From Calliphora vicina (Eukaryota > Arthropoda > Insecta > Diptera > Calliphoridae), in assembly GCF_958450345.1 (NCBI RefSeq), contig NC_088781.1, positions 23,651,857 to 23,715,856 of the forward strand: DNA of 64,000 bases, in the 5' to 3' direction. Both the position numbers and the translations under genes were made by a program. Under the pieces are notes generated by a model. It saw only the letters and a program-made list of their open reading frames with translations. It ran no database searches and was not told the origin of the DNA. Positions 54,891 through 64,000 of the stretch are shown here, piece by piece. Each line of letters starts with the position of its first letter. Position 1 is the first letter of the stretch.

Positions 54891-55627
54891 ACAAGTAAGA
54901 AAGTGTGGTCGGTCAAGCCCGACCATATAATACCCTACACTAAGTAAAAGAGTAAAAACATTTTTTCTTTTAAAATTTCAATAATTTGTATTTTTGAGTG
55001 ATTTTCGGAAGTGGTCCTTATATGGGGGCTATGACCAATTATGGACCGATCACCATGAAATTAGGTCGTGTGATTTGTGTCTATATGAAAGTTTACTATG
55101 TTGAATTTTGTGAGTATACCAACATTTTTAAGCGATTTATGCACGTTAAAGTGATTTTCGGAAGCGGGTCTATATGGGAGCTACGACTAATTATGGATCG
55201 ATCGTAACAAAATTTGGTGACATGAATTTTGTATATATAAAACTTATTTGGAGTGCAACTTGTGGAGATACATTTATAAATTAAACATTTATGACCGATA
55301 AAGTCCAATTTCGGAAGGACATTCGTATGGGGGCTAGGTGAAATAATGGACAGATTTCAGCCAGTTTCAATAGGCTTCTTCCTTGAGCCGAAAAAATAAT
55401 ATGTACCAAATTTGATCGAAATATCTTCAAAATTGCGACCTGTACTCTGCGCACAAGACAGCCAGCCAGCCAGCCAGACGGACGGACGGACATCGTTTAA
55501 TCGACTCAGAAAGTGATTCTAAGTCGATCGGTATACTTTAAGGTGGGTGTTAGACTAATATTTTTGGGCGTTACAAACATCTGCACAAACGCATAATACC
55601 CTCCCCACTATGGTGGTGTGGGGTATA
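54891..55627 (-). repeat. mini-me-like element, family A, complete
   Basis: Starts ACAAGTAAGAAAGTGTGGTC and ends CATAATACCCTCCCCACTAT...GGGGTATA. Reverse orientation relative to 5,162-5,875 and close to it throughout. This copy defines both ends of the family. No clear target duplication. Confidence 0.88.
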
Positions 55628-55631
55628 AAAA

Positions 55632-56140
55632 TAATGTGACTACACTCTAGATTACTTTAGATTACCTGGGATATATAAAGTAAACTATTGACCTCTATTT
55701 ACATTACAAATAGCAAATTACACAAAAATATAAAAATTTAAATCAGCCAAGTAATTCGATATAAATTAAAATTACGGTGACTACTTTCCGGATTACTTAG
55801 AGACAGTGAAGTGATAATTGACTATACTTTGGATTACATGGGATGTATAAATTATTAAATTGACTTCTCTTTGATTTAGAAAGACTACATATGGGTCAAA
55901 ATAAATATAAATTCGGGTTAGACAAGCAATTACATATTAGGAAAATTACTATGACTACACTCTAGATTACTTAGAGACACTAAAGTGATAATTGCCTTCA
56001 ATCTAGATTACCAGGGAAGTATAAATTAACCAACTGGCTTCTATTTACATTAAAAAGAGAACATACCTGTCAAATAACCCGAAAATATATAAATTGGAGT
56101 GATTGCTAAGTAATTAGACACAAGTGAACTTCACTTTGTG
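55632..56140 (+). repeat. family C repeat, three tandem units
   Basis: Three ~170-bp units with 'gactacactctagattactt', 'attacctgggatatataaa' and 'acatacctgtcaaataaccc'. Same family as 50,875-51,240. Confidence 0.75.
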
Positions 56141-56154
56141 AAGTTTAATGTAAC

Positions 56155-57428
56155 CAAATATATAGCGAAGTCAATATAGCCAGGTCCGTCTGTCCGTCTG
56201 TATGTTGAAATCAACTTTCCATAGCCCCCAAATACATACATGATTCATACATCAATATATCGGGAATTCTTTCGGCTCGGTTGCTATTTTAAATCGACAA
56301 ATTCCGCCCACAAATGGCTGAGATATAAGGGAAAAACGGGACAACCTAGATATTTGCCTTATTTTTAATCTATATCTGGATTACTAAGTCATTAATATCG
56401 AGAATATGGATATCTAATGATAGATATTTCAAAGTCCATTGCAACGATGTATATAAGGCTATAGTAAGTTGGACCTACAATGGGTCAAAATCGGGAAAAA
56501 TATTTTTTAACTCGAATTTTTTTTCATCAAAAAAAATTTTTTTGTCTTAAATTCTTTTTCCAATAAAACAAATTTTTAAAAATTAAAAAACTAAAAAATT
56601 TTAAAAAAAATTGGAAAAAACTTTTTTAAAAAAAAAAAATAATTTTGTTTAAATAAAAATATTAAAAAAACAAGTAAGAGAGCTATATTTGGCTGTGCCG
56701 AATCTTATATACCCTTCACCAAATTATACTTTAAAATAAATATTTTTAAATATTTTTAGGTAAACAAAATTTATTTGTTTTTCAAAATTTTTTTTTTGAA
56801 ATTGTTTTTTAATTTTTTTTTAAAAAAAGTTTTTTCCAATTTTTTTAAAATTTTTTTTTTTTTTAAAAAAAAATGTATGACAAAAAAAATTTTTTGATGA
56901 AAAAAAAATTCGGGTTAAAAAATATTTTTCCCGATTTTGACCCATTGTAGGTCCAACTTACTATAGTTTATCTACATCGTTGCAATGGACTTTGAAATAT
57001 CTATCATTAGATATCCATATTGTCTATATTAATGTCTTAGTAATCCAGATATAGATAAAAAATAGGTCAAAAATCGAGGTTGTCCCGGTTTTTTGCTCAT
57101 ATCTCCGTTATTTATGGACCGATTTTGCTGATTTTAAATAGCAAAGTTCTCGAAAGCATGGCTGACAGAATTATTGAAGATTTGGATCCCGAAGATATGT
57201 GGGGTCTTCAGAAAATTGATTTCAACAGACAGACAGACGGACAGACGGACATGGCTTAATCGACTCCGCTATCTATAAGGATCCAGAATATATATACTTT
57301 ATATGGTCGGAAATTAAAAATTGTAGAAATTACAAACGGAATGACAAACTTATATATACCCTTCTCACGAAGGTGAAGGGTATAAATATATTTTTAAGTA
57401 TAAATTGGTGAAGGGTATATAAGATTCC
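56155..57428 (+). repeat. mini-me-like element, family B, host of a nested copy
   Basis: The left part is 56,155-56,670 (core 'tatagccaggtccgtctgtc', 'gatgtatataaggctatag', A/T interior). The right end is 57,385-57,428 ('tatttttaagtataaattgg', 'gaagggtatataagatt'). The reverse copy 56,671-57,384 interrupts it. Confidence 0.8.
56671..57384 (-). repeat. mini-me-like element, family B, complete, nested
   Basis: Begins CAAGTAAGAGAGCTATATTT and ends with the hairpin-forming TATACCCTTCTCACGAAGGT...GAAGGGTATA. All sub-regions present in order: A/T interior, 'tatgtggggtcttcagaaaa', GTCY complement (acagacagacggacagacgg), core and TA-rich block. Its clean insertion into another B copy gives the best definition of family B boundaries. 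Confidence 0.88.
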
Positions 57429-57473
57429 TCATTTTGGTTCCACCACAGCAGTTTGGGTAGATAAGTCACTAAT

Positions 57474-57597
57474 CCCCATTACCACGAAGCCTGGTTATGT
57501 TAACTAATAGTTATACTGATAGTTTTCATACAAAAATTATTTTAACCGGTAGTATAACTATTAGTTAACACATAACCAGACTTTGTGTTAATGGGGG
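57474..57597. repeat. near-perfect inverted repeat (MITE-like hairpin)
   Basis: CCCCATTACCACGAAGCCTG...GTTAACTAATAGTTATACTG at the left pairs with CAGTATAACTATTAG-like and ...CTTTGTGTTAATGGGG at the right. Arms are about 50 bp, the loop ~25 bp. No target duplication was recognised. Confidence 0.7.
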
Positions 57598-57599
57598 TA

Positions 57600-58679
57600 G
57601 GTGGTTAGTAATCTAACCACTCTTTTACTTACGTTATTTATCAAAGATTTTGGTATAAAATATTACTTTGTTAGCACAAGACTACCAAACAAACACTAAA
57701 TAACAAATTAACACTGAATTCGATGAACTAAAAACGCTCTTAGCTTCTTTTTATTGAATCGGGGAAAAGCCCTTAGAAAAACAACGGTTATAATATTTTT
57801 CAAATTAATATATTAATCTAACCAGAGCAATCTGACGGCAAAGTTTTGCCAAAAAACTTAAACGATGACTTAATGTCACTAAAAATTGTTTTAAGACTCT
57901 AGAAAAGGTGGTTAGAAAAGTGACCACTAATCCGGAAAGAATTAAAGACTGTATAAATGGTGGTTAGAAAAGTGACCACTAAACCGCAAAGAGTTAAGTC
58001 CTTATTATTTAGAGTGCAGGGTAACAAGTTAGCCTGCAACGAGTGGAAATAATATAGTAAGTAATGAAGGGTCATTACATTGGTATTTAAACCCATTACT
58101 GGGTAATGCAAGTTTTTGAGTCTATTGCTAATTTATAAGCAACTAACTTACACTGTTGTTTCTTTAGGTTTTGTTACATATCTGCTATTGTTTTGCTACT
58201 TAAAGTTGTTATTTAATAATTTTAATTTATTTATTGAAACAAATTAACTTAATTTAAATACATTTATTCTCACAAACATGACTTCAATAATCTAAATTTT
58301 ATTTATATGACACTTGATTAGTTACAGCAATAAATTTGTAATAATGAAAAGATTGAAATTATCATATCGAATTTATTATAATAAATTGATATTAAAAATA
58401 AACAAACAAACTATCTTTACATGAGTAAATATATGTATAAAATACAAATCAATAATTAATTGAGTAAATAATTGTTTGAAGTAACATTTATGTAATAAAA
58501 ATTATATCACGTGTTATTGATAAATTTATCTGTAAAAGATAACTAAACTTGAAAGTTTTATTTGCTAAAGATACTAAGATAGAAACCTTGACATTAAAAT
58601 TTATTAATGTACAACAAAGTTGTAGGAAAGGAATTAAAAATAAATCTATTTTTTAAGTAAAAAGGGAATTTTATCACTT
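57600..58679. other. AT-rich DNA with a short tandem duplication
   Basis: A ~57-bp unit containing 'ggtggttagaaaagtgaccac' is repeated at about 57,907-57,930 and 57,959-57,980. Nothing else recognised. No coding frame. Confidence 0.5.
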
Positions 58680-58825
58680 GGCTGACTCCAATTTATATAT
58701 TTTTGGGTAATTTGACACATATCTGGGTCAGTTGTTTATTTTATACATCCCAGGTAATCTAGCGTGAAGTCAATCGTTACTTATATGTCGCTAAGTAATC
58801 TAGAAATTACATTATATTTTAAATA
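58680..58825 (-). repeat. family C repeat, single unit
   Basis: 'acatcccaggtaatctagcg', 'tgtcgctaagtaatctag' and 'gggtaatttgacacatatct' are the reverse complement of the unit at 50,875-51,240. Confidence 0.7.
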
Positions 58826-60149
58826 TTCATAAAATTATCTTTTAAAAAGTGTAAGTTTCTAAACGAAATCCTTGTCTAAAATTCTCTAAAAATAAAAATT
58901 TATTTATCTTTATTTTATTATTTAAATGAAAAATATTTATTTAACTAACAATTCTACACGAGTTTTACAAACACACATTATGAACATTATTTACAAAACC
59001 TCCACATTTTGATGATCTAAACAGTTCTTGTTATCAAAATTTTATTACTAAACAAATGAAATTAAAATAAAACATCTTAAAATTATTTTTCTCTTAAATC
59101 ATTTGTTTGTAAATGTTTTATTTCTACTTAACATGGTCTATATTTATTTAAGTCATGAACAAACAAACAATTTACTTACAAAAAATAAAAAAAAGATTAA
59201 AATTTCAACAAAAAATATGAAACTTATTTTTCTTTTTTTGAGATAAAATTTTGTATATTTAATCTTGCTAATTTTAGCGCTTAACAATTTCTCCAGTGTT
59301 TGTCATAACTCATATGAAACTGATTTTTATTAAATCTTCCATCACAAAGACTGAAATTAATGTTAAACCATCTATTACGGTCAAAGTACGAAGATGCGCG
59401 AGAAAAACTCTTGAAACACAAAAATATAAAAAATGTTTTGTAATTTTATATTGTGTGGTTTTTTTTTTAAATATTACACTTCTGTTTGAATATTTTGTAG
59501 GAGAAACAAAGCAGCAAATAAACAAATTCTTAGGGTAGCATGAAGTATTTTAATGATAATGGAACACTAAGGACGCGACTAACGTCCTTATTCGATAAAG
59601 TTCATAATAATTTTAGTTTTTTTAGGGATAGATTTTTCTAATCTTCAATACGAATGTTTTTCCTTTTATAAAGAACATATACATATTAAAAAACGTTTTA
59701 CAAATGATCTCCAAACTGAGAAAATTTGATTTCAACTTACCAAGTCTGTTCTTTTACTGCTAGTTTTTATATCATTTCCAAAGCAAATTAGTAATGCAAT
59801 ACCTAGAAACCTCTGACTTTTATCAAATCGTAACACGGGTCCTTGGTGTCTAATGCTTAACTTGCATAATTTGATACAAAACCACATTTATTGTTTAGTC
59901 TACATCATAAACACAATTTACAAACATGCAGCTATGTAAATTGAAATGTAAATAAATTAGTTGGAAAGTAAATTTTTAAAAGATAATACAAAAAACTACA
60001 AGTTCAAATTACACTAGGCAACAAGATTAGTAAGATAGCTTTAACAACTGATAAAGAGACATTGAAAAATATTTTTTTTATTTTTTTCTGTAAAATTAAA
60101 ATTATATTTTGTGAAAGTAGCAACTGTTGTTTTTATTTTGTAAAGGAGA
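58826..60149. other. AT-rich DNA, no gene seen
   Basis: Open frames of 71-80 codons near 59,296-59,538 on both strands have no recognisable motif. A short inverted pair AAGGACG...CGTCCTT lies at about 59,568-59,590. Confidence 0.5.
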
Positions 60150-62475
60150 ATTTTTCCAAGTACTAAATATAGTACTTAGTACTAAATATTGTGGAAAGTA
60201 CTAAAATAGTAGAAAGTACTAAAATAGTACCTAGTATTAAAATAGTACTTGGTACTAAAATAGTACTTAGTACTAAAATAGTACTCAGTACTAAAATAGT
60301 ATTTAGTACTAAAATAGTACATAGTACTAAAATTGTACTTAGTACTAAAATAGTACTTAGTACTAAAATAGTACTTAGTACTAAAATAGTACTTAGTACT
60401 AAAATAGTACTTAGTACTAAAATAGTACTTAGTACTAAAATAGTACTTAGTACTAAAATAGTACTTAGTACTAAAATAGTACTTAGTGCTAAAATTGTAC
60501 TCAGTACTAAAATAGTACTTAGTGCTAAAATTGTACTTAGTACTAAAATAGTACTTAGTTCTAAAATAGTACTCAGTACTAAAATAGTACCTAGTATTAA
60601 AATAGTACTTGGTACTAAAATAGTACTTAGTACTAAAATAGTATTTAGTACTAAAATAGTACTTAGTACTAAAATAGTACTTAGTACTAAAATAGTACTT
60701 AGTGCTAAAATTGTACTCAGTACTAAAATAGTACTTAGTTCTAAAATAGTACTCAGTACTAAAATAGTACCTAGTATTAAAATAGTACTTCGTACTAAAA
60801 TAGTACTTGGTACTAAAATAGTACTTTGTACTAAAATAGTACTTAGTACTAAAATAGTACTTAGTACTAAAATAGTATTTAGTACTAAAATAGTACTTAG
60901 TACTAAAATAGTACTTAGTACTAAAATAGTACTTAGTACTAAAATAGTACATAGTACTAAAATAGTACTTAGTACTAAAATAGTACTTAGTACTAAAATA
61001 GAACTTAGTACTAAAATAGAACTTAGTACTAAAATAGAACATAGTACTAAAATAGAACTAAGTACTAAAATAGAACATAGTACTAAAATAGAACTAAGTA
61101 CTAAAATAGTACTTAGTACTAAAATAGTACTTAGTACTAAAATAGTACTTAGTACTAAAATAGTACTTAGTACTAAAATAGTACTTAGTACTAAAATAGT
61201 ACTTAGTACCAAAATAGTATTTAGTACTAAAATAGTACTTAGTACTAAAATAGTACTTAGTACTAAAATAGTACTTAGTACTTAGTACCAAAATAGTATT
61301 TAGTACTAAAATAGTACTTAGTACTTAAATAGTACTTTGTACTAAAATAGTACTTTGTACTAAAATAGTACTTTGTACTAAAATAGTACTTTGTACTAAA
61401 ATAGTACATAGTACTAAAAAAGTACATAGTACTAAAATAGTACATAGTACTAAAATAGTACTTAGTACTAAAATAGTACTTAGTACTAAAATAGTACTTA
61501 GTACTAAAATAGTACTTAGTACTAAAATAGTACTTAGTACTAAAATAGTACTTAGTACTAAAATAGTACTTAATACTAAAATAGTACTTAGTATGAAAAT
61601 AATACTTAGTACTAAAATAGTACATAGTACTAAAATAGTACATAGTACTAAAATAGTACATAGTACTAAAATAGTACATAGTACTAAAATAGTACATAGT
61701 ACTAAAATAGTACTTAGTACTAAAATAGTACTTAGTACTAAGATAGTACTTAGTTCTAAAATAGTACTTAGTACTAAAATGGTACTTAGTACTAAAATAG
61801 TACTTAGTACTAAAATAGTATTTAGTTCTAAAATAGTACTTAGTACTAAAATAGTACTTAGTACTAAAATAGTACTTTGTATTAAAATAGTACTTTGTAC
61901 TAAAATTGTACTTTGTATTAAAATAGTACTTTGCACTAAAATAGTACTTAGTACTAAAATAGTACTTAGTACTAAAATAGTACTTAGTACTAAAATAGTA
62001 CTTAGTACTAAAATAGTACTTAGTACTAAAATAGTACTTAGTACTAAAATAGTACTTAGTACTAAAATAGTACTTAGTACTAAAATAGTACTTAGTACTA
62101 AAATAGTACTTAGTACTAAAATAGTACTTAGTACTAAAATAGTACTTAGTACTAAAATAGTACTTAGTACTAAAATAGTACTTAGTACTAAAATAGTACT
62201 TAGTACTAAAATAGTACTTAGTACTAAAATAGTACTTAGTACTAAAATAGTACTTAGTACTAAAATAGTACTTAGTACTAAAATAGTACTTAGTACTAAA
62301 TTGTACTTAGTACTAAAATAGTACTTAGTACTAAAATAGTACTTAGTACTAAAATAGTACTTAGTACTAAAATAGTACTAAGTACTAAATATAGTACTGA
62401 GTACTAAATATAGTACTAAGTACTAAATAAAGTATATAGTTTTAAATATAGTACTTACATAGTTCTACATATAGT
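60150..62475. repeat. 18-bp self-complementary minisatellite array
   Basis: About 125 copies of TAGTACTTAGTACTAAAA (18 bp). The unit holds AGTACT twice (a ScaI-type palindrome), so AGTACTTAGTACT pairs with itself and with any neighbour. Variants (AGTACAT, AGTATTT, AGAACTT, GGTACT) cluster locally, and a highly homogeneous block runs 61,930-62,300. Since 18 is a multiple of 3, frames stay open on both strands with hexapeptide repeats (STKIVL, STILVL, FSTKYY). These are artefacts of the repeat. Confidence 0.97.
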
Positions 62476-63524
62476 ACTTAGTACTAAATATAGTATCGAG
62501 AACTAGTTCGCGAAGCTGATTTAATCAGACATGTTGGATCTTTCCATAATAAATTTCTTATTTAATTTCAAATTACAAGCAGAATGACAAACTTATAGGT
62601 TTGCTCAAAATTTTCTAAATTTATTTACAGTTCAGTAACCTTTTTGTATATATGTATATTTTTTCTTTTTTGTAGTAAATGTCTATAATTTAAACAATTT
62701 CATTATATGAATAAGACTTAGTAACTAGCTTTGGATTAATAAGTGAATAATATTATATTCCCCAAAAAGAAACTAAAAACCAACTTAAAATTAAACTGTT
62801 TCGTATGACACAATTATCCGTGGGTAGTAAATACTTGTATACAAAAGGCAGCAAGCAGTACTTTTTGCTTTAATGATGATGATGACAATGATTATATTTC
62901 AGTTTAAAAGTTTGTTATAGGATTCAAAGATTTCTTAAACAAAGATACTTTGCTTTAAAGTATAAGAGCAGGAGTATTGAGGATTTTTTAAATGTATTTA
63001 AATAAGAAATGATTTTCAAAATTTATTTTGAAAAATTTTCCAAAATATTTGCTTAATTTTATTGACAGATAATAAATAATTTTTGATCGACCTAAATCTA
63101 TAAAATCCCTATTAAATATTTAAATTTAAAAGCAACAAAGACCGTCCTAGAGATAAAATCAAAAATTGTCTATCAAACAGGTGAAAAACCCAAATTGGAA
63201 AGGGGCCTGGCGGTGAAATAAAAACACACAAAAAAACTTGTTAAAAAAATTTATTGAGTATAAAAAATGGTGACAAATCATTGCCTTCATTATTGTCATG
63301 TACAAGTATTTATGATTTAAGTAAATACTGCCGCTGTCACCGATTATGGTGGGGATACAGTAGGCTGTGGTGGCGAAGATGGTGGTCGTTTACAATGTCA
63401 CTGAATTACATACTTTTTTGTTCACATACAAGTAATAAATTTCATGTTTCCATTTGATTTGTATAAAAACAAATAATAAACGTTTTGAAAAAACAACACA
63501 AAAATATTTTTTGTTCATTTTCAC
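62476..63524. other. AT-rich DNA with one balanced patch
   Basis: No gene established. A GC-richer patch at about 63,330-63,400 ('gtgggg' / 'tggtggcgaagatggtgg') is open for 67 codons on the plus strand, but its residues (WWGYSRLWWRRWW) are not protein-like. ATGATGATGA microsatellite near 62,875. Confidence 0.5.
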
Positions 63525-63775
63525 GCACTGTCAGACAGTCAAAAAGACACAAAAAAAACTCATTCATGTTTGTCATGTGCTCCTTTCAAGTACCCTCAAA
63601 CTGTTGTCTGATGTTGGTTGTTAATGAATGAATGAAGTATTTATGAATGTTTATGACAGACGTACAGATGAACAGTCAAACCTGTCAGCAGTGTGACAGT
63701 GGGGTTTGGAGTGTGAGGTTTGAAGTCTGTTTTGTTGTAAAAAATATTGTGTTCAAAGTTGTCAGCGCATAACAA
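63525..63775. promoter_or_regulatory. candidate regulatory cluster of TGACAG/CTGTCA sites
   Basis: At least five TGACAG or CTGTCA hexamers in ~250 bp (about 63,529, 63,652, 63,683, 63,692, plus TTGTCAG near 63,758), in a GC-richer, non-repetitive stretch. This hexamer is the core bound by TALE homeodomain proteins (Homothorax/TGIF type). Inference from motif density only. Confidence 0.25.
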
Positions 63776-64000
63776 GCCGAACACAGTAGAATAAAGACAC
63801 GACACGCAATACAATGATTTACACCTGTGTGTAATTTGTTTTTATCTCTCTCTCTCTCTTTCTTTTGCACTCATTTTTCCAATGGATTTTTCTATGTATT
63901 GACTTGTCAAAATTTCAAATTTCATTGAGTTTTTAATGAAAACTTTATGTTGTTTGTCTGTCTGTTATTTGTAAAAGGGCGTAACTATTATTATATTTAT
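63776..64000. other. window end, CT microsatellite
   Basis: (TC)n at 63,845-63,861, then AT-rich DNA. No gene seen. Confidence 0.5.

Noticed and set aside
59296..59538. 80-codon plus frame preceded by an acceptor-like TTTCTCCAG
   Set aside because: Residues are not family-like, the opposite strand is equally open, and no donor or poly(A) context is convincing.
60163..62321. Open frames up to 364 codons on both strands (STKIVL, STILVL, FSTKYY repeats)
   Set aside because: They are a by-product of an 18-bp repeat without stops. Simultaneous openness on both strands argues against coding.
63254..63457. 67-codon frame with WWGYSRLWWRRWW
   Set aside because: Composition reflects a TGGTGG-rich patch, with no motif or conservation evidence.

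Overview
The window is AT-rich, intron- and repeat-laden nuclear DNA of a higher fly. Evidence for this: Thr/Asn/Gln-rich reading frames, mariner and Tc1-type transposase remnants, a Helitron, hAT-type elements with 8-bp target duplications, and many copies of dipteran 'mini-me'-like repeats (a TA-rich stretch, a core resembling GTCGATTAAGCCATGTCC, then a GTCY microsatellite). A calyptrate such as a blow fly fits best, but that is an inference from composition and repeat type. Nothing bacterial or viral was seen.

Only one convincing protein-coding exon is visible: 47,418-48,956 (+), with its ATG at 47,715. It has a good splice acceptor, an in-frame upstream stop and a phase-0 donor. It encodes 414 residues: a long low-complexity N-terminus followed by an internal signal-peptide-like hydrophobic segment (about residues 355-373). 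This looks like the first coding exon of a secreted or receptor protein whose later exons lie outside the window or were not recognised. A CT-rich, less AT-biased block at 26,400-26,760 followed by a donor-like site at 27,047 could be a promoter and non-coding exon about 20 kb upstream. A second promoter candidate lies near 42,650. A 62-codon frame at 51,814-52,002, followed by AATAAA, is either a small secreted peptide gene or an alternative last exon.

Layout: 1-1,078 minisatellite; 1,090-5,876 nested transposon remnants (mariner, non-LTR retrotransposon, hAT MITE, mini-me A); 5,880-8,735 featureless AT-rich DNA; 8,740-11,729 mini-me A and a 2.25-kb hAT-like fold-back element; 12,096-23,590 four arrays of one 35-bp minisatellite family, interspersed with a tRNA-like SINE, MITEs and a Tc1-type remnant; 23,841-28,700 mini-me B, the candidate promoter/5' exon and more transposase debris; 28,855-30,655 a 19-bp minisatellite; 32,465-37,010 a 114-bp satellite in two blocks; 37,728-44,530 mini-me B copies hosting a mariner, a TA-flanked MITE and a Helitron; 44,530-47,345 a ~180-bp satellite broken by a mariner; 47,418-48,956 the coding exon; 49,023-57,600 MITEs, a ~170-bp repeat family, a hAT element and mini-me copies; 60,150-62,475 an 18-bp self-complementary minisatellite; the rest AT-rich single-copy-looking DNA.

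No multi-gene system can be supported. The informative content is the exon, the well-bounded transposon insertions (8-bp or TA duplications, or A/T insertion without duplication) and the relationships among the tandem arrays. Boundaries of repeats are given by eye and may be off by tens of bases except where target duplications are stated.
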